From: DATKIY01 sp963726755
Lineage (GTDB): Bacteria > Actinomycetota > Actinomycetes > JAHEKZ01
Length of the DNA: 64,000 bases
Direction of reading: 5' to 3'
NCBI GenBank assembly: GCA_963726755.1
Contig: CAVSDB010000001.1
Location: forward strand, 1,116,001-1,180,000
Positions 52,363 to 61,018 of this stretch are shown here, in pieces. Each line of letters begins with the position of its first letter. The stretch's first letter is position 1. Below the pieces are notes generated by a model, which saw nothing but the letters and a program-made list of their open reading frames with translations, was not told where the DNA came from and searched no databases. Position numbers and translations under genes: made by a program.

Positions 52363-52983
52363 GTGACCGACAGCGATCAGACGCGGTCGCAAGAGAAGGC
52401 TTCGACTCCAAGCAATCGGATCGTGACCGTCCCCAACCTGCTTTCCTTCCTTCGGTTGCTTATGTTGCCGGTCTTCATCTGGCTCGCGATCGGAGTTGAG
52501 GCCGACGGTTGGGCCTTCGCGCTGCTGGCCGTGAGCTCAGCGACCGACTACCTCGATGGGTGGATTGCTCGCAAGTACAACCTCATCACGCGCCTTGGAC
52601 AGTTGCTCGACCCAATCGCCGACCGGTTGTACGTCGTTACCACCATCGTCGTTCTGGCTGTAAGGGGGATCGTCCCCTGGTGGGTCGTCGTGGCATTTGT
52701 GCTGCGTGACGCGTTCATGTTCGTGGTCCAGTACTGGGTGCGACGCCGGGGCATGCCGTTACTTCCCGTCCACTACGTGGGGAAGGCCGCGACGGTTTGT
52801 CTGCTCGTGGGCTTCCCCACGTTTTTCCTGACGACGGGCACTGGCTGGCTGGCAACTGCCGCGCTTCCGGTCGCCTGGGCCTTCACTCTTTGGGGTTTGG
52901 CGATCTATTGGTGGTCGGCGTTCTTGTACGCCGAGCAGGCACATGCCGTCGTCAACGGTCGACGGCTGGACGTAACCGCCTGA
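52363..52983 (+). CDS. CDP-alcohol phosphatidyltransferase (PgsA2-like)
   Basis: 206 residues with about five helices. The catalytic signature DYLDGWIARKYNLITRLGQL continues LDPIAD, giving the full DxxDG...AR...G...D...D pattern. The enzyme joins a CDP-diacylglycerol to an alcohol such as glycerol phosphate; the acceptor is unclear. GTG at 52363 has GGAGGAGG upstream. In Mycobacterium its counterpart (Rv1822, pgsA2) stands at the same distance before gcvH and garA. Confidence 0.88.
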   Translation: MTDSDQTRSQEKASTPSNRIVTVPNLLSFLRLLMLPVFIWLAIGVEADGWAFALLAVSSATDYLDGWIARKYNLITRLGQLLDPIADRLYVVTTIVVLAVRGIVPWWVVVAFVLRDAFMFVVQYWVRRRGMPLLPVHYVGKAATVCLLVGFPTFFLTTGTGWLATAALPVAWAFTLWGLAIYWWSAFLYAEQAHAVVNGRRLDVTA

Positions 52984-53060
52984 CCCGTGGTTGTCGACGT
53001 CGTGAGGTCGCTGTCCTACCCTGAGTTCGCCAACCAGGGCTGCTGATCACCGGAGGACAC

Positions 53061-53444
53061 GTGTACCCCGAAGACCTGAAGTACACCGCAGATCATGAGT
53101 GGGTGCGCACCGTCGACGCGACGACCGTCCGCTTCGGGATCACCGACTACGCCCAGGATGCCCTCGGCGACATCGTTTACGTCTCGCTCCCGGAGGTGGG
53201 CGCGGCCCTGGCGTCAGGGGAGACGTGCGGTGAAGTCGAGTCGACCAAGAGCGTCAGTGACCTGTACGCGCCGGTCACTGGCACCGTTACTGCGCGTAAC
53301 GACTCGCTCGTCGCCACCCCCGAGATCATCAACTCAGACCCCTACGGGGAGGGGTGGATGGTCGAGGTTCAGTTGACTGACTCCGGCGAGGTGGAAGGGC
53401 TCCTGGACTCGGTTGGCTACGCCGAGCGGGTCGCTTCTTCCTGA
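53061..53444 (+). CDS. gcvH: Glycine cleavage system H protein
   Basis: The lipoyl carrier that shuttles the aminomethyl group between P, T and L proteins. The lipoylated lysine is in GEVESTKSVSDLYAPVTG near residue 62. 127 residues, intact. GTG start with GGAGGA just upstream. gcvP is 3 kb away and carries its own riboswitch; gcvT is not in the window. Confidence 0.95.
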   Translation: MYPEDLKYTADHEWVRTVDATTVRFGITDYAQDALGDIVYVSLPEVGAALASGETCGEVESTKSVSDLYAPVTGTVTARNDSLVATPEIINSDPYGEGWMVEVQLTDSGEVEGLLDSVGYAERVASS

Positions 53445-53499
53445 GAGCCTGTGGATTCGGGTTGACCGTTGGGGTCCGGTCGACCTAGATTCTGTTTGC

Positions 53500-53518
53500 C
53501 CTCAACCTTCAGTTGAGG
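53500..53518. promoter_or_regulatory. 19-bp dyad CCTCAA-N7-TTGAGG upstream of garA
   Basis: A perfect inverted repeat (CCTCAAC and GTTGAGG arms), 45 bases before the garA ATG. The same spacing and half-sites, with one mismatch, recur 55 bases upstream of the second merR gene (55366-55384). MerR-type regulators bind dyads of this size, and two MerR genes lie in this cluster. Confidence 0.55.
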
Positions 53519-53563
53519 CTTGTCCCTACCCATTCAGTGGGTACGTCGAGCGAGGTGCCCGTA

Positions 53564-54079
53564 ATGCCGGTCTGTCCCCACTGCGGGCACGACAACGCTG
53601 AGGCCAACGCGCGCTTCTGCGTTTCCTGTGGCCGTTCCCTGAGCGATCCGCCGGCAGCCGACGCCACCTCATCGATCCCAGCAGCCCGAGATCTCGAAGC
53701 CGCTCAGGACGCCCCGGAGCCGGACAGCGACGAAGCGATCGATGCCGCGCTGATCGCCCGACTGTCACCGGGCAGCGCGATGCTGGTGGTCCACCAAGGC
53801 CCATCGGCGGGCGCCCGATTCTTGCTCGACACCGATCTGACGACGGTGGGGCGGCACCCCGACTCTCACATCTTCTTCGACGACATCACGGTGTCTCGAC
53901 GTCACGCGGAGTTCCACCGCGAGCCTGGGGGATTTCGGGTTCACGACGTCGGGAGCCTGAACGGGACCTACGTCAACCGCAAGCGGATCGATGATGCCGT
54001 GCTGCACTCCGGCGACACGGTCCAGATCGGGAAGTATCGACTCGTCTTCCTGGTCGCAAACGAGGGAGCAGACCAGTGA
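53564..54079 (+). CDS. garA: FHA-domain protein, GarA-like, with zinc ribbon
   Basis: 171 residues. An N-terminal zinc ribbon (CPHCGHDN, CVSCGRSL), an acidic linker (residues 28-68) and a C-terminal FHA domain: TTVGRHPDSHIFFDD, TVSRRHAEFH and LNGTYVNRKRI. Mycobacterial GarA is phosphorylated by PknB/PknG and controls glutamate metabolism. Here the N-terminal ETTS phosphosite is missing and a zinc ribbon replaces it, so regulation may differ. It ends in overlap with the next gene. Confidence 0.88.
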   Translation: MPVCPHCGHDNAEANARFCVSCGRSLSDPPAADATSSIPAARDLEAAQDAPEPDSDEAIDAALIARLSPGSAMLVVHQGPSAGARFLLDTDLTTVGRHPDSHIFFDDITVSRRHAEFHREPGGFRVHDVGSLNGTYVNRKRIDDAVLHSGDTVQIGKYRLVFLVANEGADQ

Positions 54080-54816
54080 CCGCAGCCGTGCCGGCCCGGG
54101 CCTATATGAGCATTGGCGAGGTGCTCTCCAAGCTTCGACAGGACTTCCCGGATGTCACGATCTCCAAGATCCGATTCCTGGAGTCGGAGGGGCTGGTTGA
54201 ACCGCAGCGCACCCCGTCGGGCTACCGCAAGTTCACCCATGAAGATCTTGGTCGGCTGCAGTACGTGCTGGCCGCCCAGCGTGACCAGTACCTGCCGCTG
54301 AAGGTCATCCGCGACCACCTTGAAGCGATCGACCGCGGACTTCAGCCGCCAGATAGTGCCGGATCCGGACCCCGGGTACCTGTCGCCGTTGTTGCTGCCG
54401 ATGGTTCGCCGAGCGCGCAGTTCTTCGAGCGCGATCCTAGTGACTTGCGTCTATCGCGGGACGAACTCCTTGAGTCAGCAGGGCTCGACGAAGCTCTGCT
54501 CAGCGCGCTCGAGAGCTACGGATTGATCGGACAACGCCGCGACGGTGCGCACTATGACGCAGACGCCCTCCTGATTGCCAAGACCGCCGCGGAGCTGAGC
54601 GAGTTCGGTATCGAGCCAAGGCATCTGCGCTCGTTCAAGGCCGCGTCAGATCGCGAGGTTGGTCTCATCGAGCAGATCACCACACCGATGATGCGACAGA
54701 AGGGGACCGAGGCGAGGGCGCGTGCCGAGGAAGCAGTCACCGAACTCGCGGCACTTTCGGTTCGCCTTCATGCCGCGCTGGTCAAAGCCCAGTTGGACCC
54801 CGATCTGCGTCGGTGA
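54076..54816 (+). CDS. ftsR: MerR-family regulator, FtsR-like
   Basis: 246 residues. A MerR winged helix (YMSIGEVLSKLRQDFPDVTI, SKIRFLESEGLVEPQRTPSG) at residues 10-75, a linker, a second helical region and a long C-terminal coiled coil (ATEARARAEEAVTELAALSV-like). Corresponds to Rv1828/FtsR, which affects ftsZ expression in corynebacteria. GTG 54076 overlaps the garA stop. Confidence 0.9.
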   Translation: MTAAVPARAYMSIGEVLSKLRQDFPDVTISKIRFLESEGLVEPQRTPSGYRKFTHEDLGRLQYVLAAQRDQYLPLKVIRDHLEAIDRGLQPPDSAGSGPRVPVAVVAADGSPSAQFFERDPSDLRLSRDELLESAGLDEALLSALESYGLIGQRRDGAHYDADALLIAKTAAELSEFGIEPRHLRSFKAASDREVGLIEQITTPMMRQKGTEARARAEEAVTELAALSVRLHAALVKAQLDPDLRR

Positions 54817-54836
54817 GCGAGTCCTCATCCGCGGAG

Positions 54837-54848
54837 TACGCTACGACA
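54837..54848 (+). promoter_or_regulatory. Leaderless -10 box for the BFN gene
   Basis: TACGCT (54837-54842), 6 bases, then GTG at 54849, where the protein begins MTPLDVVGVRVEMPSNQPI as in its family. Confidence 0.5.
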
Positions 54849-55325
54849 GTGACTCCTCTCGATGTGGTCGGCGTTCGGGTAGAAATGCCGTCCAACCAGC
54901 CGATCGTGTTACTTCGTGAACGTGATGGGGAGCGCTACCTCCCGATCTGGATCGGCGCTGTCGAAGCCACCGCGATTGCCTTCGCCCAGCAGGGGGTTGT
55001 CCCAGAGCGGCCCCTCACTCACGATCTGCTTCGAGATGTCATAGGTGCGCTCGATCGGCCCTTAGAGGCGGTGCGAATCACCGATCTCAAAGAAGGGGTC
55101 TTCTTCGCGGAGTTGGTCTTTGCCGGTGGGGCAGTGGTCAGCGCGCGACCAAGCGATGCGATCGCCCTTGCGCTACGCACTGGTACCGCGATCTCCAGTG
55201 CGCCGGCGGTCCTCGAGGAGGCCGGCATCGTCATCGAGGACGAGGCCGATGACGAGGTGGAGCGGTTTCGGCAGTTCCTCGACGAGATTTCACCCGAAGA
55301 CTTCGATAGCGGAGGCGATTCCTAA
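54849..55325 (+). CDS. Bifunctional nuclease (BFN/DUF151) domain protein
   Basis: 158 residues. The core LDVVGVRVEMPSNQPIVLLRE, YLPIWIGAVEATAIAFAQQG and SARPSDAIALALRTGTAI fits the BFN family (Rv1829 in M. tuberculosis). The C-terminus is acidic. I chose GTG 54849 because it matches the family N-terminus and the -10 box; GTG 54813 overlaps the ftsR stop and would add 12 residues. Confidence 0.88.
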   Translation: MTPLDVVGVRVEMPSNQPIVLLRERDGERYLPIWIGAVEATAIAFAQQGVVPERPLTHDLLRDVIGALDRPLEAVRITDLKEGVFFAELVFAGGAVVSARPSDAIALALRTGTAISSAPAVLEEAGIVIEDEADDEVERFRQFLDEISPEDFDSGGDS

Positions 55326-55365
55326 CCCTTCACTTCGGGTTGAGGGTTGAGCACGAGCACACTTA

Positions 55366-55384
55366 CCTCAAGTCGGGCTTGAGA
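55366..55384. promoter_or_regulatory. 19-bp dyad CCTCAA-N7-TTGAGA upstream of the second merR gene
   Basis: Inverted half-sites CCTCAA (55366-55371) and TTGAGA (55379-55384), matching the garA dyad in spacing and 11 of 12 positions. It lies in the 195-base gap before the merR gene. The gap also has a pyrimidine-rich stretch (55465-55495). Confidence 0.55.
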
Positions 55385-55520
55385 GTCGGCTCGGCGTGTC
55401 GAGGCGGCGGACGTTGACGTTGGATTCCGTCGGGCTTAGCGTGGCTCCGCACCGCAAATTTCATCTGTGTATTTTCCCTTCCTTTCCCTACACAGTGAAC
55501 GCGGGCAGACGGAGGTCGGT

Positions 55521-56123
55521 GTGACGACGACAGGGCAGACCCCACCCACCAGCGGCGACTCGATTCAGGACGCCACCGAGGCGGCGCGACGTGCGGGTGA
55601 GCAGGGACTGCTCTTCACCGACGAAGTACGTCCGCTCCCCGAAGATGTCGGTTACCGCGGTCCCACCGTCTGCGCTGCCGCTGGCATCACCTACCGGCAG
55701 TTGGACTACTGGGCTCGTACGGGATTGGTCGAGCCGGGGATCCGCCCAGCTAGCGGTTCAGGAACCCAGCGCCTCTATGGCTTCCGTGACGTTCTCGTCC
55801 TGAAGATCGTCAAGCGGCTGCTTGACACCGGCGTTTCGTTGCAGCAGATCCGCACCGCGGTCCAGCACTTACGTGACCGCGGTATCGACGACCTGGCCCA
55901 GATCACCTTGATGAGCGACGGCGCCACGGTCTACGAATGCACCAGCACCGACGAAGTCATTGACCTCGTCCAGGGCGGCCAAGGTGTTTTCGGCATCGCG
56001 GTCGGCAGAGTCTGGCGCGAAGTCGAGGGGACGCTCGCTGAACTCCCCAGTGAGTCTCCGAATCCCGAAGAGCACCCAAGCGATGAGCTCGCCGCCAGGA
56101 GACGCGCCCGGTCGACGGGTTGA
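55521..56123 (+). CDS. MerR-family regulator (McdR/Rv1830-like)
   Basis: 200 residues. The winged helix VCAAAGITYRQLDYWARTGL with RLYGFRDVLVLKIVKRLLDT lies at residues 50-120; the rest forms the dimerisation helix and a short effector-like region. Rv1830 (McdR) in M. tuberculosis controls division genes and stands in the same place before gcvB. GTG at 55521 has GGAGG upstream and is preferred to the long upstream frame. Confidence 0.88.
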   Translation: MTTTGQTPPTSGDSIQDATEAARRAGEQGLLFTDEVRPLPEDVGYRGPTVCAAAGITYRQLDYWARTGLVEPGIRPASGSGTQRLYGFRDVLVLKIVKRLLDTGVSLQQIRTAVQHLRDRGIDDLAQITLMSDGATVYECTSTDEVIDLVQGGQGVFGIAVGRVWREVEGTLAELPSESPNPEEHPSDELAARRRARSTG

Positions 56124-56185
56124 GTCACGGCGGTGCTTGCCTCTCACACTCCGGCTAGCCAGATAGACTGGCCGGGCTGTTGACC

Positions 56186-56387
56186 CCAGCGGAAGAGTCC
56201 CGTACCGCCAGTGCGGGCGCCGAAGGAGCAAATCCTCCCCGGAAACTCTCAGGTCCCAGGACCGCATGGGCGAGGCACCTCTGGAAAGCGGGCTCCGGCC
56301 CCACCGACGGTGCAAGCAGTGACTGACGCGCTCACGGGTGAGCACAACGGTCGCTGCGAACCTCTCAGGTACCGATGACAGAGGGGG
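56186..56387 (+). promoter_or_regulatory. Tandem glycine riboswitch
   Basis: Two aptamers in series. The first contains CGGAAGAGTCCCG, GCGCCGAAGGAGCAA and AACTCTCAGG (56190-56255); the second has CTCTGGAAAGCGGGC, CACCGACGGTGCAAGC and AACCTCTCAGGTACCGATGA with a closing AGAGGGGG (56278-56387). Both match the glycine aptamer consensus. It ends about 30 bases before the gcvP start and should turn the gene on when glycine is high. TAGACT at 56164-56169 may be its -10 box. Confidence 0.92.
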
Positions 56388-56416
56388 AGCCCCGGCGACG
56401 CCGTCCAGGAGGCCCC

Positions 56417-59335
56417 ATGCACCAGGTACCTGATCTCGACCAACGCGAACCGTCCCTGCGCGAACTTGAAGCGGACATGCCGTTCGTTCGTCGTCACGTT
56501 GGCCCTGGCATCGGCCAGACCGAACACATGCTCACTGCGCTCGGGTACGACTCACTTGATGCACTGATTGATGACGCTGTTCCTGGGACGATTCGGATGC
56601 CTGGCGAGCTTGGTCTGCCGGCTGCCCTGTCTGAGGTTGAAGTCGTCGACGAACTGCGTGCGATCGGCGCACGTAACCGTCCCATGGTCCAAATGATCGG
56701 CCTCGGGTACTACGACACCTTCACACCGGCGGTCATTCAGCGTCGGGTGCTCGAGAACCCAGGCTGGTACACGGCGTACACGCCTTATCAACCAGAGATC
56801 AGCCAAGGGCGACTCGAGGCGCTGCTCAATTTTCAGACCATGATTGAGGACCTGACCGGTCTTCCTACCGCCAACGCGTCGCTTCTAGATGAGGCCACGG
56901 CAGTTGCTGAAGCCATGATGATGGCGATCCGGTCATCGAAGAGTGGCGCGCGAACGCTCGTCGTCGACGAGGACGTGTTCCCACAGACTCTGGCCGTGCT
57001 TCAGACGCGAGCTCAGCCTCTGGGGATCACCATCGACGTCCGACCGCTCGGGCTGAAGTTCGAACGGTGTGGGTTGCCGGAGGCCGATGTCGCCGGCGTG
57101 GTGCTGCAGTACCCAGGGGCCAGCGGCGCAGTGCGCGATCCGCAACCGATCATCGCAGCTGCCAAAGCGGCGGGCGCGATGAGCATCGTCAGCGCTGATC
57201 TGCTCGCGTTGACGTTGCTGCGGTCACCGGGGGAGTCCGGCGCTGACGTTGTGGTGGGGACCTCCCAGCGCTTCGGAGTTCCGTTGGGATTTGGTGGACC
57301 GCACGCCGGATACATGTCTGTCAGGGCCGGACTTGAACGGCAGCTGCCAGGTCGACTGGTCGGAGTCTCAGTTGACGCAGACGGCACGCCCGCGTACCGG
57401 TTGGCGCTGCAGACGCGAGAGCAACACATCCGTCGCGAGAAGGCCACGAGCAACATCTGCACAGCGCAAGTGCTGCTCGCTGTGATGGCGAGCATGTACG
57501 CGGTGTACCACGGGCCAGATGGCTTGCGTGGCATAGCCAAACGCGCGCATCGGATGGCGACGTTGGTCGCTGCGGGGCTCAAGGAGTCCGGGATCGAAAT
57601 CGCCCATGGCACGTTCTTCGACACCGTGCATGCCAAGGTGCCGGGCCGTGCGGACGCCGTGATGGCAGCTGCGCTGCAGGCGGGGATCAACTTGCGTCGG
57701 GTAGATGAGGACACCATCGGTATCTCAACCGATGAAGTCACCCTTCGCTCCGATGTGGTCGATGTCTGGGGGGCATTTGGTGTCGACCGCGACGACGTCG
57801 ACGCGGTCGACGAACACCTTCGAGAGAGCGAGAACGGTTGGCTCCCAGAAGCATTGCGGCGCACCACCCCTTTCCTGACGCATCCGGTGTTCAGTCGTCA
57901 TCGCAGCGAGACTGAGATGCTGCGCTACCTGCGCCGGTTGCAGGACAAGGACGTTGCCCTTGACAGATCAATGATTCCGCTCGGTTCCTGCACGATGAAA
58001 CTCAACGCGACCACCGAGATGGCGGCCGTGTCGTGGCCGGAGTTCGCGAACATCCACCCGTTCGCGCCCATCGAGCAAGCCCAGGGTTACTTGTCATTAA
58101 TGGGCGACCTCGAGCGATGGCTGATCGAGATCACGGGGTACGACGCCGTGTCGCTGCAGCCGAATGCCGGCAGCCAGGGCGAGTTCGCCGGCTTGCTCGC
58201 GATTCGGGCGTATCACGACGCTAACGGTCAGTCCGAGCGAACGATCTGCCTGATCCCAGCGTCTGCCCACGGCACGAACGCCGCCAGTGCTGTCATGGCC
58301 GGGATGCGGGTTGTCGTGATTCCTACCGACAGTGATGGTCACCTTGACATGACCGTGCTCGTCGAGAAGATCCAGGAGCACCGGGACAACCTTGCGGCGC
58401 TAATGATCACGTATCCGTCCACTCACGGCGTCTTCGAGTCAGAGGTGCGTGAGGTTTGCGGTCTGATCCATGAAGCTGGCGGGCAGGTGTACGTCGACGG
58501 CGCGAATCTCAACGCCTTGGTCGGGTTGGCACAGCCAGGCAAGTTCGGTGCTGACGTTTCCCACCTGAATCTTCATAAGACGTTCTGCATCCCTCACGGG
58601 GGAGGCGGTCCCGGCGTCGGACCGATAGGTGTCCGGGCGCACCTCGCGCCGTACCTACCGAACCATCCGCTGGTCGAACAGGCAGGTCCGAGTAGCGGAG
58701 TGGGACCAGTTGCAGCGGCGCCGTGGGGGTCGGCGGGGATCTTGCCTATCTCGTGGGCCTACGTCCGACTCATGGGGCCCGACGGACTGACGCAGGCGAC
58801 CAAGTCTGCAGTGTTATCCGCCAACTACATCGCGCGACGACTTCAAGGGCACTTTCCTGTTCTCTACAGTGGCGACCACGGACTAGTCGCCCACGAGTGC
58901 ATCCTTGATTTGCGCGAGATCACCAAGACCACAGGTGTGACGGTCGACGATGTTGCCAAACGACTTATCGACTACGGCTTTCATGCACCAACCATGTCGT
59001 TTCCAGTCGCGGGCACCTTGATGGTCGAACCCACCGAAAGCGAAGGCTTGGGCGAGATCGATCGGTTCATCGACGCCATGGTCGCGATTCGCGCTGAGAT
59101 CGACCAAGTCGCTGCGGGAGAGTGGGCGGTTGAGGCAAGTCCGCTGCGTCACGCACCACATACCGCCGCCAGTCTTCTCGGGGATTGGGAGCAGGAATAC
59201 AGCAGAGAGACAGCTGCGTATCCCACGCCGAACCTTCGACTCGACAAGTACTGGCCACCGGTGCGTCGAATTGACGGAGCGTACGGGGATCGCCACTTGG
59301 TTTGCTCGTGTCCGCCGCCGGAGGACTTCGAGTAG
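56417..59335 (+). CDS. gcvP: Glycine dehydrogenase (decarboxylating), P protein
   Basis: Decarboxylates glycine and passes the aminomethyl group to GcvH. A full two-domain P protein of 972 residues. The pyridoxal-phosphate lysine is in HLNLHKTFCIPHGGGGPGVG near residue 730; EQHIRREKATSNICTAQ near 345 and MIPLGSCTMKLNA near 520 are other signatures. ATG 56417 has AGGAGG upstream. The gene is intact and controlled by the tandem riboswitch. Confidence 0.96.
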   Translation: MHQVPDLDQREPSLRELEADMPFVRRHVGPGIGQTEHMLTALGYDSLDALIDDAVPGTIRMPGELGLPAALSEVEVVDELRAIGARNRPMVQMIGLGYYDTFTPAVIQRRVLENPGWYTAYTPYQPEISQGRLEALLNFQTMIEDLTGLPTANASLLDEATAVAEAMMMAIRSSKSGARTLVVDEDVFPQTLAVLQTRAQPLGITIDVRPLGLKFERCGLPEADVAGVVLQYPGASGAVRDPQPIIAAAKAAGAMSIVSADLLALTLLRSPGESGADVVVGTSQRFGVPLGFGGPHAGYMSVRAGLERQLPGRLVGVSVDADGTPAYRLALQTREQHIRREKATSNICTAQVLLAVMASMYAVYHGPDGLRGIAKRAHRMATLVAAGLKESGIEIAHGTFFDTVHAKVPGRADAVMAAALQAGINLRRVDEDTIGISTDEVTLRSDVVDVWGAFGVDRDDVDAVDEHLRESENGWLPEALRRTTPFLTHPVFSRHRSETEMLRYLRRLQDKDVALDRSMIPLGSCTMKLNATTEMAAVSWPEFANIHPFAPIEQAQGYLSLMGDLERWLIEITGYDAVSLQPNAGSQGEFAGLLAIRAYHDANGQSERTICLIPASAHGTNAASAVMAGMRVVVIPTDSDGHLDMTVLVEKIQEHRDNLAALMITYPSTHGVFESEVREVCGLIHEAGGQVYVDGANLNALVGLAQPGKFGADVSHLNLHKTFCIPHGGGGPGVGPIGVRAHLAPYLPNHPLVEQAGPSSGVGPVAAAPWGSAGILPISWAYVRLMGPDGLTQATKSAVLSANYIARRLQGHFPVLYSGDHGLVAHECILDLREITKTTGVTVDDVAKRLIDYGFHAPTMSFPVAGTLMVEPTESEGLGEIDRFIDAMVAIRAEIDQVAAGEWAVEASPLRHAPHTAASLLGDWEQEYSRETAAYPTPNLRLDKYWPPVRRIDGAYGDRHLVCSCPPPEDFE

Positions 59336-59361
59336 CCGTAGCAGTCTCCAGGACGGGCCTG

Positions 59362-59376
59362 CGCACGATTCGTGCG
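59362..59376. promoter_or_regulatory. Palindrome upstream of the type III PKS gene
   Basis: CGCACGATTCGTGCG is a perfect 15-base palindrome (arms CGCACGA and TCGTGCG around one T), 11 bases before the GTG start of the PKS gene. It could be an operator or a chance hairpin. The gap is only 52 bases. Confidence 0.35.
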
Positions 59377-59387
59377 AGGATGCAAAG

Positions 59388-60467
59388 GTGCCGGTCATCG
59401 CGGCGGTCTCGAGCGGTCTGGGTGAGTTCAGTTACCCCCAGACCGAAATTACCGAGGCCTTCGGGAAGGTGGTCCTCGGTCCGACGAGGGGAGATGACCC
59501 CACGGCATTCGCGCTGTTGCGTCGCGTGCACGAGGCGACCGGTGTGACGCGAAGGCACCTGGCCCTGCCCCTAGAAGCGTACGAAGGGCTCGAGGGGTTC
59601 GGTGCGTCTAACGATGTCTTTATCGAGGTTGGTGTTCGCCTCGCGAGTGCTGCCGTAGCAGACGCATTGAGTCAAGCCGGGCTTCACCCAACCGACGTTG
59701 ACCTCGTTATGAGCACCACGGTGACCGGCGTCGCTGTTCCGAGTATCGACGCACGGTTGATCCCTGAACTGGGACTTCGCGACGACGTCAAACGGGTGCC
59801 GTTGTTTGGACTAGGTTGCGTTGCCGGTGCCGCAGGAGTTGCTCGCATCGCCGACTACCTACGCGGACACCCCGACGATGTGGCTGTGTTGATCAGCGTT
59901 GAACTGTGTTCGTTAACAGTGCAGCGCGATGACACGAGCCTGGCGAACGTCGTTGCGTCTGGGCTTTTCGGCGACGGTGTCGCGGCTCTGGTCATGGTGG
60001 GGGAGCGCAGGGCGCAATCTCTAGGAATTGATGGACCAGCAGTGCGTGCATCTCGCTCGGTTTTCTATCCCGACAGCGAGCGACTGATGGGGTGGGACAT
60101 CGGCGGATCTGGATTCCGCATAGTGCTGGCCCCCACGGTGGCAGACGTGGTGCGCGACAATCTCGGTGGCAACGTGAAGGAATTCTTGGCCGAGGAGCAA
60201 CTAGATATCGCCGATGTGAAGCATTGGGTCGCACATCCCGGTGGGCCGAAGGTTCTCATAGCGATGCAGGAGGCGCTGGGAGTTGCGTCGGAGGTCTTCG
60301 ACGTTACGTGGCGTTCTCTGCATTCAGTCGGGAACTTGTCGTCAGCGTCTGTGCTGCACGTGTTGCAGGACACCATGCGCGACCACCCACCCGGCTTGGG
60401 TGAACCGGCTGTGATGATGGCCATGGGACCTGGTTTCTGCTCAGAACTCGTCCTGTTGAGTTGGTAA
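59388..60467 (+). CDS. Type III polyketide synthase (chalcone/stilbene synthase family)
   Basis: 359 residues. The catalytic cysteine is in GLGCVAGAAGVARIADYL, the histidine in WVAHPGGPKVLIAM and the asparagine in HSVGNLSSASVLHVL, in the right order and spacing. GWDIGGSGFRIVL and GPGFCSELVLL are also typical. Such enzymes extend a fatty acyl-CoA with malonyl-CoA to alkylpyrones or alkylresorcinols. Next to it lie a methyltransferase and a flavoprotein, the srsA-srsB-srsC arrangement of Streptomyces griseus. Confidence 0.92.
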   Translation: MPVIAAVSSGLGEFSYPQTEITEAFGKVVLGPTRGDDPTAFALLRRVHEATGVTRRHLALPLEAYEGLEGFGASNDVFIEVGVRLASAAVADALSQAGLHPTDVDLVMSTTVTGVAVPSIDARLIPELGLRDDVKRVPLFGLGCVAGAAGVARIADYLRGHPDDVAVLISVELCSLTVQRDDTSLANVVASGLFGDGVAALVMVGERRAQSLGIDGPAVRASRSVFYPDSERLMGWDIGGSGFRIVLAPTVADVVRDNLGGNVKEFLAEEQLDIADVKHWVAHPGGPKVLIAMQEALGVASEVFDVTWRSLHSVGNLSSASVLHVLQDTMRDHPPGLGEPAVMMAMGPGFCSELVLLSW

Positions 60468-60469
60468 CC

Positions 60470-61018
60470 ATGTCGTCAGACTTCTGGTACACGCTGCTGG
60501 TCTTAGCGGTCGCCGTCGAACGACTCATCGAGTTAGTCGTAGCCAGACGCAACATGACGTGGGCCAGGGCGCGAGGTGCGATCGAGGTCGGCCAGGGGCA
60601 CTACCCGTTCATGGTTCTTCTGCACATCGGGTTACTCGCAGGGTGCCTGATCGAGGTCGACGTCGGCGGGGCGCCATTCCTGCCATGGCTCGGTTGGCCG
60701 ATGCTCGCGCTAGTCGTGTTCGCACAAGCACTGCGATGGTGGTGCATCAAGACCCTCGGACATCAATGGAACTCCCGAGTTGTTGTCGTGCCGAGCCAGC
60801 CCTTGGTTCGGACGGGTCCCTACGCACACTTTCGGCACCCCAACTACGTCGCGGTCGTCGTCGAGGGATTCGCGCTGCCCCTGGTCCACACTGCCTGGAT
60901 CACGGCATCGATCTTCACGGTGGCTAACGCGCTGTTGCTTCGCGTTCGCATTCGTTCCGAGAACGACGCACTCGCGCGTCTAGTTGACACGACACCAAGC
61001 CCACGCGAGGGCAGATGA
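60470..61018 (+). CDS. Isoprenylcysteine carboxyl methyltransferase-like (SrsB/BpsB type)
   Basis: 182 residues with about four hydrophobic helices. LRWWCIKTLGHQWNSRVVVV and VRTGPYAHFRHPNYVAVVVE match the ICMT-family SAM-binding end. Homologues SrsB and BpsB O-methylate resorcinols or pyrones made by the neighbouring type III PKS. ATG 60470 follows the PKS stop by 2 bases and the 3' end overlaps the flavoprotein gene as ATGA. Confidence 0.9.
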   Translation: MSSDFWYTLLVLAVAVERLIELVVARRNMTWARARGAIEVGQGHYPFMVLLHIGLLAGCLIEVDVGGAPFLPWLGWPMLALVVFAQALRWWCIKTLGHQWNSRVVVVPSQPLVRTGPYAHFRHPNYVAVVVEGFALPLVHTAWITASIFTVANALLLRVRIRSENDALARLVDTTPSPREGR

